From: Lelliottia sp. WAP21
GTDB lineage: Bacteria > Pseudomonadota > Gammaproteobacteria > Enterobacterales > Enterobacteriaceae
Direction: 5' to 3'
Length of the DNA: 64,000 nucleotides
Assembly (NCBI RefSeq): GCF_020532665.2
Contig: NZ_JAIWPG020000004.1
Coordinates: 186,001-250,000, forward strand
Shown here: in pieces, positions 1 to 9,233 of the stretch
How positions within the stretch are numbered: position 1 is the first letter of the stretch
Layout of the letters: each line of letters starts with the position of its first letter
The notes under the pieces: generated by a model
The model's database searches: none
What the model was told of the DNA's origin: nothing
What the model saw: only the letters and a program-made list of their open reading frames with translations
Translations under genes and position numbers: made by a program

Positions 1-1197
1 CGCCAGCAGGAGCCAGGCGGGCAGCATCACAATGCAGAGCAGGGGCAGCAAGGTGGTATCAGGCACCACGGCGGCTGCCATAAACAGGCTCAACCACGCA
101 TCCCGTGTCACTACCAGAACCAGCCCCAGAATCGAACAGGAGACGGTTATCGCGGCGGGAACCGCATCAACGTGCTCATGCAACATCAGGCCTAACGCCA
201 CGCCGATAAATACTGCCGGGAATATCCGTCCGCCACGGAAACCGCACGCTGCCGCTACCACGACGGCAGCCAGTTTGACGATGGCAAACAAGAGGTAATC
301 GGACACGCTGAAGATTTGGCTAAAAGCCATCTGCTGCATCTCGTCCAGCCCTTTAAACAGGGTAATAGGCCCCCCGATGGCACCGAGAATACCCAGCAGA
401 AAACCCCCTACGCCAAGGATCAGCACCGGATGTTTCAGCTTATGGACCAGACGATGCAGACGGGGCAAACACCATACCGCCACCATACCCAGCGCTATTG
501 CAATGGCGACGACGATGGCGCCGCTGAAAATATCGGCAATCTGCATCTGACCATAGTGCGGGATGGGAAGGGAAAAATGAGGATGGAAAAACAGGCTGGT
601 GGTCAGCGCGCCGGCCGCCGCCGCCATCAGCGGAGCAAATAGCCGATCCCACAGGGGAACGTCCTGGTTACCGCTCAGGGTCTGAGAAAAAATCAGCGCA
701 GCGGCAACAGGTGTGCCAAACAGCGCGCCGATGGTGCCCGCAGACGCAAGAACTGTCCAGTCCAGCACGCCAACGCGGGGAAGAATTCGCGAGCCGATAA
801 AGACCGCGAGGGCGATATTCACAGCCATGATGGGGTGTTCCGGGCCCAGGCTCACGCCGCCCGCCAGACCGACTATCAGGGCAATGATAAGTCCAGGCAG
901 GGCCGAGGGCGCCACTGGCGCACCAATCAAAGGTTCCAGGGCGGGATCCGGGCCTGCGTGTCCAGGACTGAAACGAATGACCAGCCCCACCACCACGCCG
1001 GTCAGCGTCAGCATCAGGATAATCCAGGCTGGCGAGTCAAACCGGAAGCCAAGCTGCGTCGGAAGTGAGGTCCAGAGCGCGGTTTGCAACGTTGAGGCGA
1101 CTTTCATCACCACGATTAAAATCAGGCTGGATGCGATACCGATAATCAACGCAGGGAGCGCTAACAGCAACATGGTCCTGGCGCGCGGATGGAGCAT
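1..1197 (-). CDS. yfeO: YfeO, CLC-type ion channel/transporter family protein (C-terminus cut by window edge)
   Basis: Reading down from the ATG at 1197 gives 399 uninterrupted codons to the window edge; the E. coli protein is about 418 aa, so only the last ~20 residues are missing. The protein is very hydrophobic, with about ten membrane segments. CLC-like signature elements are visible: GPDPALEP near residue 82, SLGPEHP near 116 (the GREGP position) and FRGGRIFP near 318 (the GGxFxP position). The family carries chloride or other anions across the inner membrane; the substrate of YfeO itself is not established. It diverges from glk, as in E. coli. The start gives [11 protein letters not shown], as expected for the family. 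Confidence 0.9.
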   Translation of the reverse strand, partial: MLHPRARTMLLLALPALIIGIASSLILIVVMKVASTLQTALWTSLPTQLGFRFDSPAWIILMLTLTGVVVGLVIRFSPGHAGPDPALEPLIGAPVAPSALPGLIIALIVGLAGGVSLGPEHPIMAVNIALAVFIGSRILPRVGVLDWTVLASAGTIGALFGTPVAAALIFSQTLSGNQDVPLWDRLFAPLMAAAAGALTTSLFFHPHFSLPIPHYGQMQIADIFSGAIVVAIAIALGMVAVWCLPRLHRLVHKLKHPVLILGVGGFLLGILGAIGGPITLFKGLDEMQQMAFSQIFSVSDYLLFAIVKLAAVVVAAACGFRGGRIFPAVFIGVALGLMLHEHVDAVPAAITVSCSILGLVLVVTRDAWLSLFMAAAVVPDTTLLPLLCIVMLPAWLLLA

Positions 1198-1267
1198 GAT
1201 GATTTCCTTGTACAAATGCAATGATATCACTTTGCACATTCAGTTTGACGGCAATAGTGCAAAAGGT

Positions 1268-1281
1268 GCTGAAACGGTAAA
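1268..1281 (+). promoter_or_regulatory. Probable Cra (FruR) operator upstream of glk
   Basis: The 14-mer GCTGAAACGGTAAA fits the Cra consensus (RSTGAAWCSNTHHW) at every position. It lies about 120 bp before the glk start codon. E. coli glk is known to be repressed by Cra, so this is a credible operator. Identification is by consensus match only. Confidence 0.6.
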
Positions 1282-1401
1282 GTGATTCTGTGACCATGAT
1301 CGATAATTCTGGGCCATTCATCTTCAGGTCGTTGTTGTTATCACGCCTTGAATTTACAGTGTCCCAAAGATTTATTCTGACTTTAGCGGAGCAGTAGAAG
1401 A

Positions 1402-2367
1402 ATGACAAAGTATGCTTTAGTAGGTGATGTCGGTGGCACCAATGCCAGGCTGGCACTCTGTGATGTTGCAAGCGGTGAAATCTCCCGGACGAAAACCTAC
1501 TCCGGACTGGATTATCCCAGCCTGGAAGCGGTCGTGCGCGTCTATCTGGATGAGCACGATGCCAGCGTAGAAGATGGCTGTATCGCCATCGCGTGCCCGA
1601 TTACCGGTGACTGGGTTGCGATGACCAACCACACCTGGGCATTTTCTATTGCCGAAATGAAAAAGAACCTTGGGTTTGCCCATCTGGAAATCATTAATGA
1701 CTTTACCGCCGTTTCCATGGCCATTCCCATGCTGAAACCGGAGCATTTGATTCAGTTTGGCGGCGATAAACCGGTGGATGGCAAACCCATCGCGGTCTAT
1801 GGCGCGGGTACGGGGCTGGGGGTTTCGCATCTGGTGCATGTCGATAAACGCTGGATTAGCCTGCCGGGAGAAGGTGGGCACGTTGATTTCGCGCCTAACA
1901 GCGAAGAAGAGGGCATTATTTTGCAGGAGCTGCGCGCCGAGCTGGGTCACGTCTCTGCCGAGCGCGTGCTCTCAGGTCCTGGTTTAGTCTATTTGTACCG
2001 CGCGATTGTGAAATCGGACGGACGCCTGCCGGAAAATCTGCAGCCAAAAGATGTTACCGAGCGTGCGCTGGCGGATAGCTGCACCGACTGCCGTCGCGCG
2101 CTGTCCCTTTTCTGCGTCATCATGGGCCGCTTTGGCGGTAACCTGGCGTTGAACCTGGGCACGTTTGGTGGGGTGTATATTGCCGGGGGCATCGTCCCTC
2201 GCTTCCTCGAATTCTTTAAAGCGTCGGGCTTCCGTGGGGGCTTCGAAGACAAAGGGCGCTTTAAGGCCTATGTACAGGATATTCCTGTATATCTGATTGT
2301 GCATGACAATCCGGGCCTGCTGGGCTCTGGGGCACACCTGCGCCAGACGCTGGGGCAGGTGCTCTGA
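1402..2367 (+). CDS. glk: Glucokinase
   Basis: Cytoplasmic enzyme that phosphorylates free glucose with ATP to glucose 6-phosphate, mainly glucose not taken in through the PTS. At 321 aa it has the normal length of the proteobacterial Glk family. The N-terminal phosphate-binding motif [10 protein letters not shown] starts at residue 8, the catalytic aspartate is D100 in IINDFTAVS, and GAGTGLGVS (near 135) and [10 protein letters not shown] follow. It is monocistronic, diverges from yfeO and converges on ypdB. A GC-rich hairpin at 2373-2398 ends the gene. A Cra-like site lies upstream. Confidence 0.97.
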   Translation: MTKYALVGDVGGTNARLALCDVASGEISRTKTYSGLDYPSLEAVVRVYLDEHDASVEDGCIAIACPITGDWVAMTNHTWAFSIAEMKKNLGFAHLEIINDFTAVSMAIPMLKPEHLIQFGGDKPVDGKPIAVYGAGTGLGVSHLVHVDKRWISLPGEGGHVDFAPNSEEEGIILQELRAELGHVSAERVLSGPGLVYLYRAIVKSDGRLPENLQPKDVTERALADSCTDCRRALSLFCVIMGRFGGNLALNLGTFGGVYIAGGIVPRFLEFFKASGFRGGFEDKGRFKAYVQDIPVYLIVHDNPGLLGSGAHLRQTLGQVL

Positions 2368-2372
2368 TTTGC

Positions 2373-2398
2373 TGTAACCCTCGCAACCGGGGGTTACA
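2373..2398. terminator. Hairpin between convergent glk and ypdB
   Basis: Inverted repeat TGTAACCC (2373-2380) and GGGTTACA (2391-2398) with a 10-nt loop. It overlaps the ypdB stop codon and follows the glk stop by a few bases. There is no clear T tract, so it may stabilise or insulate the convergent transcripts rather than terminate strongly. Confidence 0.45.
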
Positions 2399-3131
2399 GA
2401 TGCATCAACTGCCTGAATTCCTTGACCCGACTGCGACTCACCGGCACCTGAAAATCCAGATCCTTCAGGCGTAATATGTAGGTATTGTTAAACCACGGCT
2501 CGATTTCGCGGATTTTGTTGAGATTGACGCAAAACGAGCGGTGGCAGCGGAAAAAATGCGAGGCAGGCAGTTTGCTGCAAAATTCGGTGATATTCATCGG
2601 CATGACATACGATTCACGACGCGTATAGACGAAGGTCATTTTCTCGTGCGCTTCGGCATAGTAAATATCGTCCATGGGCGTCACGATGATACGTTCGTCC
2701 TTCACCAGATTAAGGGTGTCATTTTCCCGGGTGGTGGCCTGAGTGGTGTTTTGCTGCGGGCTATTTTGTTGCTGCCACGCCAGTTCCAGCTTTTGCAGCA
2801 TGGTGACAATGCGCGATTCCTGATACGGCTTAAGAATATAGTCGAAGGCTTCAAGTTCGAAGGCTTCAACGGCATGCTCCTTCCAGGCGGTAACAAACAC
2901 GATAAAAGGTTTATGGGCAAACTGATTGATGTTTTGCGCCAGAAGCACACCGTCAAGAGACGGAATATTGATATCCAGAAAAATGGCATCAACCCGGTTG
3001 TGCTGCAAAAACTTCAACACATCCAGCCCGTCTTCAAACGTGCCTACAATTTCCATCTGGCTATGGGTTTTTATCAGCCAGCTTAACTCCTGCTGAGCGA
3101 GGATTTCATCTTCCACAATGATGACTTTCAT
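2394..3131 (-). CDS. ypdB: LytTR-family response regulator YpdB (PyrR)
   Basis: Cytoplasmic transcription factor of the YpdA/YpdB two-component system, which in E. coli responds to extracellular pyruvate and activates the transporter gene yhjX. The 245-aa protein has a receiver domain (residues 1-115) with acidic residues E7/D8 and phospho-acceptor D53 in FLDINIPSLD, a glutamine-rich linker near 120-135, and a LytTR DNA-binding domain (about 140-240). It lies 14 bp downstream of ypdA on the same strand, so the two form an operon. In E. coli the next genes are ypdC and the fry PTS; here glk follows directly. Confidence 0.95.
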   Translation of the reverse strand: MKVIIVEDEILAQQELSWLIKTHSQMEIVGTFEDGLDVLKFLQHNRVDAIFLDINIPSLDGVLLAQNINQFAHKPFIVFVTAWKEHAVEAFELEAFDYILKPYQESRIVTMLQKLELAWQQQNSPQQNTTQATTRENDTLNLVKDERIIVTPMDDIYYAEAHEKMTFVYTRRESYVMPMNITEFCSKLPASHFFRCHRSFCVNLNKIREIEPWFNNTYILRLKDLDFQVPVSRSRVKEFRQLMHL

Positions 3132-3145
3132 GCGTCACTCCGTAC

Positions 3146-4843
3146 TTATGGCAACAACAGCGTCTGCGCAGGAACGGGAGACCGTTCATTCGGGACATAA
3201 AATGTGATTTCCGTTCCCGGCTCAAGACGGCGAATATGCAGCCCCTCACCGTAGAGTAGCTTCACGCGATGATGGACATTCAGCAGGCCAATTTTATTCC
3301 CCGGCATCTCATTGGACTCCACGCGGGCAATGACCGCAGGGTCGATACCGTTTCCGGTGTCACGCACTGAAACACGGACGCGATTACCGCTCTCCGCAAT
3401 ACTAATAGTCACCACGCCTTTCCCTTTGCAGGGCTGGATACCGTGAACTATCGCGTTCTCCACCAGCGGCTGAATCAGCAGGCTCGGGATCACGCAGTTA
3501 ACCTCTTCATCAATATCGTAGATCACCGTCAGCTTGTCGCCGAAACGCGCCTGTTCAATGGCGATGTAATCTTTTATCTGATACAGCTCTTTTTTGATGT
3601 CGATCTGCTCGTCATCTTTCAGCTCAATGTTATAGCGCAGGTAGCGCGACAGGTTGTAAATAAGCTGTCGCGCAGTATCCGGATTCATGCGAATGGATGA
3701 CGAAATCGCATTGAGGGCGTTAAACAGAAAATGAGGATTGATTTTACTTTGCAGGGCGCGCAGCTCTGCCTTATTTGCCATTTCCCGCAGTTGTTCGGCG
3801 CGTGAGACCTCAAGCTGCGTCGAAATAATTTGCGATAAGCCCACCGCCATCTCCTGAAGAGAGGAGGTGATTTGATGCGCGTGGCAGTAGTAGATTTTTA
3901 GCGTGCCTGTCACCACCCCTTTCTCCCACAGGGGAATCACCAGCATTGAGTGGATCTCCGGGGTGCGATGCGCTTCGTCATTGTTCTTAATAATTATTTT
4001 ACCGTAGCGAAGCGCCTGGCGGGTGGTGGGGCTGACGGTATCGTCGTTGTCCCGATAGTTATGTTCCCCTACGCCGACATAGGCCAGAACATGGTCAATG
4101 TTGGTAATAGCCACCGCGTCCGCATGGATGTCGCGACGGATAATGTCGCAGACCTGGCGCAGGGATTCGGCATTCACGTGGCGAAACAGCGGCAATGTTT
4201 TGTTGGCAATATCGAGCGCCAGCTTTGCCTGACGCGCCGCAATGGCCTCCTTTTCCCCTTCGACGCTTTGCACCAGCAAGACGATAAAGCCGATGCAGAC
4301 GCTACCCACGATCATCGGAATGCCGATTTTAGAGACAATATCCAGCCCCAGCGCGGTGGTAGGTGCCCAGGCCACAACGAGGATCATGGTGAGCGTTTCA
4401 CACAGCATCCCCGCCGCTATCCCCACTTTCCAGTGCTGCTTTTTCGGTATCTTACGGTTAATCCAGCCGGAGAGGATGCCCGCGATAATGCTGGTGATAA
4501 AACACGGAACGGCGGTCACGCCCCCGATATCGATTAAATAGCGATGCGTACCTGCAATCAGGCCGGTGATGATCCCCACCCACGGGCCAAACAAAATTCC
4601 GCCTGACATCACCGCGATAATGCGTACGTTAACCAGCGAGCCTTCGACCGGTACGCCGGACCAGGTACTGAACAGCGCAAACAGAGAGAAGATGGCGGTC
4701 ACCGCCAGCAGTTCGCGCGGGGAGTGGGCCGATTTGTGTAGCAGTTCGCGAAAGAGCCGGATGCGAATCAGAAAGAACAGGCAGATGAGCATTAATGCTG
4801 CGCGATCAAAAACAGCCAGCAGCATATCGAATATTTCGTGCAC
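3146..4843 (-). CDS. ypdA: Sensor histidine kinase YpdA (PyrS), pyruvate sensing
   Basis: Inner-membrane sensor kinase of the LytS class, partner of YpdB. The 565-aa protein starts with about six membrane segments (the 5TM-5TMR_LYT domain, residues 1-200), continues with a GAF-like domain (about 220-350), and ends in a HisKA_7TM/LytS-type kinase. NPHFLFNAL near residue 370 carries the phospho-accepting histidine, and the ATP-binding N box ([12 protein letters not shown]) and G box (RDTGNGID) are visible. The order kinase then regulator on one strand matches E. coli, where YpdAB responds to pyruvate. The upstream neighbour alaC consumes pyruvate, which fits. Confidence 0.95.
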   Translation of the reverse strand: MHEIFDMLLAVFDRAALMLICLFFLIRIRLFRELLHKSAHSPRELLAVTAIFSLFALFSTWSGVPVEGSLVNVRIIAVMSGGILFGPWVGIITGLIAGTHRYLIDIGGVTAVPCFITSIIAGILSGWINRKIPKKQHWKVGIAAGMLCETLTMILVVAWAPTTALGLDIVSKIGIPMIVGSVCIGFIVLLVQSVEGEKEAIAARQAKLALDIANKTLPLFRHVNAESLRQVCDIIRRDIHADAVAITNIDHVLAYVGVGEHNYRDNDDTVSPTTRQALRYGKIIIKNNDEAHRTPEIHSMLVIPLWEKGVVTGTLKIYYCHAHQITSSLQEMAVGLSQIISTQLEVSRAEQLREMANKAELRALQSKINPHFLFNALNAISSSIRMNPDTARQLIYNLSRYLRYNIELKDDEQIDIKKELYQIKDYIAIEQARFGDKLTVIYDIDEEVNCVIPSLLIQPLVENAIVHGIQPCKGKGVVTISIAESGNRVRVSVRDTGNGIDPAVIARVESNEMPGNKIGLLNVHHRVKLLYGEGLHIRRLEPGTEITFYVPNERSPVPAQTLLLP

Positions 4844-5215
4844 GGGGAGACCTGAAGCGACGGGAAAAACCTATGATAAAAAACCTGGCGCCTGTTGACC
4901 AGACATCATGCTTTTTTATGAAACGAGGAAAAACCATAATTTGCAAAGGGGATTGGCGGGGTTGCGCGTCCTGACGTGCCAGACGAGATAAAAGGTTACC
5001 ACTGTAATTGTATTGATATCATGATGTTAAAATATGAGGGTGCTTTATTTTTCGCTTCCGCTTTTCTGCGCCGGGAGGTTCCCGTTTTATTCGGCTGACT
5101 ATTTTTTGCTTTTCCTCTCGACAGCACGATTTTGTTCAGGTTATTTTCTAAACACGCCACACACGTGGCAGCGTCGCTCGGACGGTCCGGGCGCTAACGT
5201 CTCTTAGAGGAATCT
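4844..5215. promoter_or_regulatory. Divergent intergenic region ypdA/alaC
   Basis: 372 bp without a gene, holding the promoters for ypdA (leftward) and alaC (rightward). A weak sigma-70-like pair may exist on the plus strand near 5005-5035 (TTGTAT, 17 bp, AATATG). A short dyad GCCACACACGTGGC lies near 5155 in the probable alaC leader. I could not assign a specific regulator. Confidence 0.35.
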
Positions 5216-6451
5216 ATGGCTGAATCCAGTCCTGAACGCCGTTTTACGCGTATCGATCGTCTTCCCCCTTATGTTTTCAATATTACGGCTGAACTCAAAA
5301 TGGCTGCGCGTCGGCGCGGCGAAGACATTATTGATTTCAGCATGGGTAATCCCGATGGCCCAACGCCACCGCATATTGTCGAAAAACTTTGCACGGTGGC
5401 CCAGCGCCCGGATACGCACGGCTATTCAACATCACGCGGAATACCGCGTCTGCGTCGGGCTATCTCCCGTTGGTACCAGGACCGTTATCAGGTAGATATC
5501 GACCCTGAAAGTGAAGCCATTGTCACCATTGGTTCCAAAGAGGGGCTGGCGCACCTGATGCTGGCGACGCTGGACCACGGTGATACGGTGCTGGTGCCCA
5601 ATCCAAGCTACCCCATTCATATCTACGGTGCCGTTATTGCGGGCGCTCAGGTCCGTTCTGTTCCTTTGGTGCAGGGGGTAGACTTCTTCAACGAGCTGGA
5701 GCGCGCTATCCGCGAAAGCTATCCGAAACCGAAGATGATGATCCTGGGCTTCCCGTCGAACCCGACGGCGCAGTGTGTTGAGTTGGAATTCTTCGAGAAG
5801 GTGGTCGCCCTGGCGAAGCGCTATGATGTGCTGGTGGTGCACGATCTGGCCTACGCCGACATCGTGTACGATGGCTGGAAAGCCCCGTCCATTATGCAGG
5901 TCCCTGGCGCACGTGATGTCGCCGTCGAGTTTTTCACCCTCTCTAAAAGCTACAATATGGCTGGCTGGCGTATCGGGTTTATGGTGGGGAATAAGACGCT
6001 GGTGAACGCGCTGGCGCGCATCAAAAGCTATCATGACTACGGAACCTTTACGCCGCTACAGGTGGCGGCGATTGCCGCGCTGGAAGGCGATCAGCAGTGT
6101 GTGCATGATATTGCGGCACAGTATAAGCGTCGCCGTGACGTGCTGGTAAAAGGGCTGCACGAAGCGGGATGGATGGTTGAAATACCTAAGGCCTCTATGT
6201 ACGTCTGGGCCAAAATACCTGAACCTTACGCGGCGATGGGATCGCTGGAGTTTGCGAAAAAACTTCTGCAGGACGCCAAAGTTTGCGTTTCTCCCGGGGT
6301 CGGTTTTGGCGAATACGGCGATACACACGTCCGTTTTGCCCTCATCGAAAACAGCGACCGCATTCGTCAGGCGGTCAGAGGCATTAAGAGCATGTTCCGT
6401 GCCGACGGTCTGCTCCCCTCCGAGAAGAAAAATCCTGTCGAATCTGCATAA
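5216..6451 (+). CDS. alaC: Glutamate-pyruvate aminotransferase AlaC
   Basis: PLP-dependent class I aminotransferase making L-alanine from pyruvate with glutamate as amino donor; a main alanine-synthesis enzyme together with AlaA (also in this window). The 411-aa protein (E. coli 412) carries the PLP lysine near residue 244 in [15 protein letters not shown], plus NPSYP and a GFPSNPTAQ stretch typical of the fold. The start is supported by an AGAGGA ribosome site 4-5 bases upstream of ATG. It is followed by a strong terminator. Location beside the pyruvate-sensing ypdAB pair is conserved in E. coli. Confidence 0.95.
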   Translation: MAESSPERRFTRIDRLPPYVFNITAELKMAARRRGEDIIDFSMGNPDGPTPPHIVEKLCTVAQRPDTHGYSTSRGIPRLRRAISRWYQDRYQVDIDPESEAIVTIGSKEGLAHLMLATLDHGDTVLVPNPSYPIHIYGAVIAGAQVRSVPLVQGVDFFNELERAIRESYPKPKMMILGFPSNPTAQCVELEFFEKVVALAKRYDVLVVHDLAYADIVYDGWKAPSIMQVPGARDVAVEFFTLSKSYNMAGWRIGFMVGNKTLVNALARIKSYHDYGTFTPLQVAAIAALEGDQQCVHDIAAQYKRRRDVLVKGLHEAGWMVEIPKASMYVWAKIPEPYAAMGSLEFAKKLLQDAKVCVSPGVGFGEYGDTHVRFALIENSDRIRQAVRGIKSMFRADGLLPSEKKNPVESA

Positions 6452-6483
6452 AAAAACAGGAGCCAATGGCTCCTGTTTTTTTA
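6449..6483. terminator. Bidirectional rho-independent terminator of alaC and ypdK
   Basis: Perfect stem with ACAGGAGCC and GGCTCCTGT around loop AAT, flanked by A and T runs on both sides. It starts at the alaC stop codon and lies about 12 bp past the stop of ypdK on the opposite strand, so it can serve both. Confidence 0.85.
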
Positions 6484-6494
6484 ACTGTCTTCGC

Positions 6495-6566
6495 TCAGAT
6501 CATCAGGGCAAAGGTACCGGCCCAAACTAAAACAATGACCGAAACGCCCATAAAGAAATATTTCAC
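6495..6566 (-). CDS. ypdK: YpdK, 23-residue membrane microprotein
   Basis: A 23-codon reading frame beginning with GTG at 6566 encodes a peptide that opens MKYFFMG and ends GTFALMI. It is almost wholly hydrophobic, one short membrane span with WAG near the C-terminal third. It matches my memory of E. coli YpdK, a small membrane protein found between alaC and lpxP, and the location is the same. A GGAG ribosome site lies about 9 bases upstream. The start here is GTG. An overlapping frame from the ATG at 6573 gives an ordinary-looking hydrophilic peptide and is less likely. Function is unknown in the family. Confidence 0.8.
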   Translation of the reverse strand: MKYFFMGVSVIVLVWAGTFALMI

Positions 6567-6921
6567 TTTTCATCGCTCCGCGCATCTCATGACACGCATT
6601 AAAAACAGAGTCCAACTGAGTATAGAGAGTTGAAGTCGGGCTCAAACGGAAATAAGAATTATCCCGTGATGCCACCGACGCCAGCTCAGAATTCTGTGCA
6701 TCCCATTGCCAGACGGCGCTAATGTACGCTTAATTTTATAGAGTGACAAGAGTCATTTTTTTAAATAATTTCCTATACTTACGAGTGTCGTGGAACGGCG
6801 ACAGTTTTGTTTCAGTACGCAATAATAATAAGTTGAGCGACGAGAGCAGAGAGAAAGGCCATGGCGTTATGCAGGTGATTGATAAGGTTAGTTTCCTGGC
6901 GAAACTAACCTTAAATGACTC
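6567..6921. other. 355-bp intergenic region between ypdK and lpxP
   Basis: No convincing protein gene. On the plus strand a TATACT hexamer (6774-6779) could be a -10 element, followed by a purine-rich SD-like stretch before an ATG at 6861 that opens only a 5-codon frame. A second frame from 6870 runs 18 codons to 6926. A perfect 13-bp hairpin lies at 6883-6913. A short unannotated transcript is possible. Confidence 0.35.
6883..6913. terminator. 13-bp perfect hairpin downstream of lpxP
   Basis: TAAGGTTAGTTTC (6883-6895) pairs perfectly with GAAACTAACCTTA (6901-6913) around loop CTGGC. It sits 9 bp past the lpxP stop codon. No T tract follows on either strand, so it may protect the lpxP mRNA 3' end, or close an overlapping plus-strand transcript, rather than act as a classical terminator. 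Confidence 0.5.
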
Positions 6922-7839
6922 TTACAGATAGAGGGAAGGTTCACCCGGTGGGCGCGTTTTAAAGCGACGGTGGACCCACAAATACTGCTCAGGGGCACGC
7001 ATAATTTCTTTCTCGATCACTCTGTTGATGTAGGCGGCGGCGGCCTGCTCATCTTCTGGATAGTTCTCCATTTCAGGAGTGATAAAGAGACGATATCCCG
7101 ATTTATCCGTTTTTCTCACCATGGTAACGGTGAGCATAGCGGCTTTGGACAGACGTGAGATGACGAAGGTGCCGTTCGTGGTGGCCACATTGTTGACGGC
7201 GAAGAAGGGGGCAAAGCTGCTTCCTTTACGGCCATAATCCTGATCCGGGGCGAACCAGACGGCTTCCCCTTTTTTCAGTGCACCCACCAGCCCACGCAGG
7301 TTATTACGGCTGATCATCGCTTTATTCGAACGCATTCTGCCGCGGGTCTGCACCCACTCCATCAACGCGTTGTTATGGGGGCGATAGGTTGCCATCATCG
7401 GCTGGCAAAGCCCCATCACGCGACCACCCAGTTCGAGGGACATAAAATGGACCCCAACAACAATGACGCCGCGATGTTTCGCCTGCGCCTTTTTCAGGTT
7501 GTCCAGCCCGTCAACATCAAACCATTTGCGTACGCGTTCATCGGGCCAGAACCAGGCCATGCCGGTTTCCAGTAAGCCCATACCAAGGGATTTAAAGTTT
7601 TCTGCGATCAGTTTTTCATGTTCTTGCGGATTTTGATCGGGAAAGCAGAGTTCGAGATTTCGTCGGGCAATGGATTCGCGACGTTTCAGGAACGGACGGG
7701 ACGCTGTACCTAATTTAGATCCAAGGAAAAGCAGTGCTGGATAAGGCATCTGGACAAGTAACCAGAGAAGGCCAACGCCAAACCATGTTAGCCAGTAACG
7801 TGGATGAAGAAAGTCACGTTCAAATTTGGATTGAGACAA
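6922..7839 (-). CDS. lpxP: Lipid A palmitoleoyltransferase LpxP
   Basis: Inner-membrane acyltransferase of the LpxL/HtrB family that adds palmitoleate to Kdo2-lipid IVA in the cold, replacing the laurate added by LpxL. The 305-aa protein (E. coli 306) has one N-terminal membrane segment (residues 13-35), the HX4E catalytic motif in HFMSLE near residue 132, and the conserved PDQDYG and RRFKTRP elements. The frame begins with TTG at 7839 (AGGT about 8 bases upstream); no ATG or GTG is found at the position where family members start, so a TTG start is likely. The family member is strongly cold-induced in E. coli. Confidence 0.93.
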   Translation of the reverse strand: MSQSKFERDFLHPRYWLTWFGVGLLWLLVQMPYPALLFLGSKLGTASRPFLKRRESIARRNLELCFPDQNPQEHEKLIAENFKSLGMGLLETGMAWFWPDERVRKWFDVDGLDNLKKAQAKHRGVIVVGVHFMSLELGGRVMGLCQPMMATYRPHNNALMEWVQTRGRMRSNKAMISRNNLRGLVGALKKGEAVWFAPDQDYGRKGSSFAPFFAVNNVATTNGTFVISRLSKAAMLTVTMVRKTDKSGYRLFITPEMENYPEDEQAAAAYINRVIEKEIMRAPEQYLWVHRRFKTRPPGEPSLYL

Positions 7840-8180
7840 GTTATTCGACCTATGTAAAACCTGAACAGGTAACGCAAACGAAGCGCTACAGTATGGAGAT
7901 GAAGACCGCAGTTCGGGGTCGTGGTTTCAGGCTTTACCGATCTTTACGGCGTTGCCAGACCACAGCCAACGCAGGGTGGGCTGCGTACTGTAACATTCTT
8001 ACAGACTCTGTGCTACGACTAGTTTTTGCAGGGTATCAATGAAGTATGGCTCTGCCAGAGCGTTGTCACATCGCTTGCAGAGGGGATGTTTAGCCGGGGA
8101 AACATGCCGGGGAGCGATATAAAAAGCGTTAATGACGGCTCAGCCCCCCGTTACAGAAAATGTTATTTAACTCACGTCGC
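7840..8180. promoter_or_regulatory. lpxP upstream region
   Basis: 341 bp between lpxP and an unknown gene, both leftward. It should hold the lpxP promoter and leader. A perfect dyad CTGTAA-N5-TTACAG lies at 7988-8004, about 150 bp before the lpxP start. GC-rich short repeats (GCCGGGG, near 8093 and 8108) follow. A 60-codon plus-strand frame here lacks any sign of being a gene. Neither regulator nor promoter can be named. Confidence 0.35.
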
Positions 8181-8558
8181 TCAGGATACCGTTATCTGTG
8201 ATTTATGATAACGGGGTAAATCAATAATATCGTACGTGAAGGTCTCTTTCAGATAACAGCGATCGGGTGTTTCGCTGTCCGCATAGACCATGAAATATTC
8301 CTGCGACGTTTCAAATTCAATCAGGTTATCGCCATTTTTAAAGCGGGTGACCAGAAAGGGAATATTATCCTGTGTTTTGGCATGTCGAACGCCGGAGGCA
8401 ATTTGAAAATGATCCCCCCATTTCATGGTGCTGAGCTGATATTTAAAGCTGGAGATGGTGACGTTTTGACGCAATGAACAGGAGAGTTTTATTGCCGTGG
8501 CAGCAAAAGAAGAGGTGCTGAATAAGGTCAACAGGCTGAGGATAAATAAGGTTTTCAC
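8181..8558 (-). CDS. Unknown small secreted protein
   Basis: I do not recognise this protein. The best start is GTG at 8558, preceded by GGAG at 6 bases, giving about 125 aa. The N-terminus is a clear Sec signal peptide (MKTLFILSLLTLFSTSSFAA), so the mature protein of about 105 residues should be periplasmic. It contains two cysteines (in KLSCSLRQ and DRCYLKE) that could form a disulfide, and alternates beta-prone stretches (TISSFKYQLSTMKW, NLIEFETSQEYFMVYAD), like a small beta-sandwich or lipocalin-like protein. A longer frame from 8660 would place the signal peptide internally and is rejected. It lies in the accessory gap between argW and lpxP. Confidence 0.6.
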   Translation of the reverse strand: MKTLFILSLLTLFSTSSFAATAIKLSCSLRQNVTISSFKYQLSTMKWGDHFQIASGVRHAKTQDNIPFLVTRFKNGDNLIEFETSQEYFMVYADSETPDRCYLKETFTYDIIDLPRYHKSQITVS

Positions 8559-8693
8559 AAGCGTCTCCATTCGAGGGGCTGGCAAAGCCAGTTTGAGGGT
8601 GCGGCAAGCGCAAAAGAGGGCGGCAATGGGTAATTCCACTGCCCTGGCGTAATAGGACACGAAGCAGATGTTTCATGTCCCGGATAACAGGAA

Positions 8694-9233
8694 TTACCAC
8701 ATCAGATCGTCAGGCACCACAAAATCGGCATACGGATCTTCTTCATCCTGCGCTTGTTCACTGAGTTCAGCGCTGACAACAATATAGCTCGCATCACGTT
8801 GGGCTATTTTATTGGCCACAACCGAAGGAATAATCGCGTATTCGCTTTCACTGGAATTATTAGTGACCAGCCGCGCAATGGCGAGGCGGCCATTGATTAA
8901 CTGCGACTGCGTTATCTTATCGACATCTATTTTTTTAATCAGATTATTATCGGTGAAATTATAACCAATATTGCCTTTAGATACGGTGATGCGATTCATT
9001 TCGATCAGCTGTTTGATCTGGGCCTTATATTCTTTGCTTAAGGCGGCCTGTTTTTGCTGTTCACTGAGTTGCTTATCACGTTCCAGCTGGGCCTGCTTAT
9101 TCAATTCCACCGCTTCTCGTGCCTCACGCGCCTGTACGCGTGATTTTTTGGTGGTTTTCTGCACTTTTGCCAGCTTCTTGCTGCTGACGAGTCCCGCTTT
9201 AAGCATCTGCTCTTGTAATGTTAGTTTTGTCAT
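8694..9233 (-). CDS. DUF2058 family protein (YaiL-like)
   Basis: 179 aa, closely resembling E. coli YaiL in length and in both termini (start MTKLTLQEQMLKAGL, end DPYADFVVPDDLMW). The N-terminal third is a lysine/arginine/glutamine-rich helix, probably a coiled coil (residues 15-75), followed by a compact domain containing YAIIPSVVANKIAQRD. The family has been called nucleoprotein/polynucleotide-associated but no activity is established. In K-12 yaiL is at a different locus, so this copy beside argW is either a relocated gene or a paralogue; I therefore leave the symbol empty. Confidence 0.8.
   Translation of the reverse strand: MTKLTLQEQMLKAGLVSSKKLAKVQKTTKKSRVQAREAREAVELNKQAQLERDKQLSEQQKQAALSKEYKAQIKQLIEMNRITVSKGNIGYNFTDNNLIKKIDVDKITQSQLINGRLAIARLVTNNSSESEYAIIPSVVANKIAQRDASYIVVSAELSEQAQDEEDPYADFVVPDDLMW

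Noticed and set aside
8026-8208. Small plus-strand frame (60 codons) between lpxP and the unknown secreted gene
   Set aside because: No ribosome site, no family likeness and it runs into the 3' end of a better supported gene.
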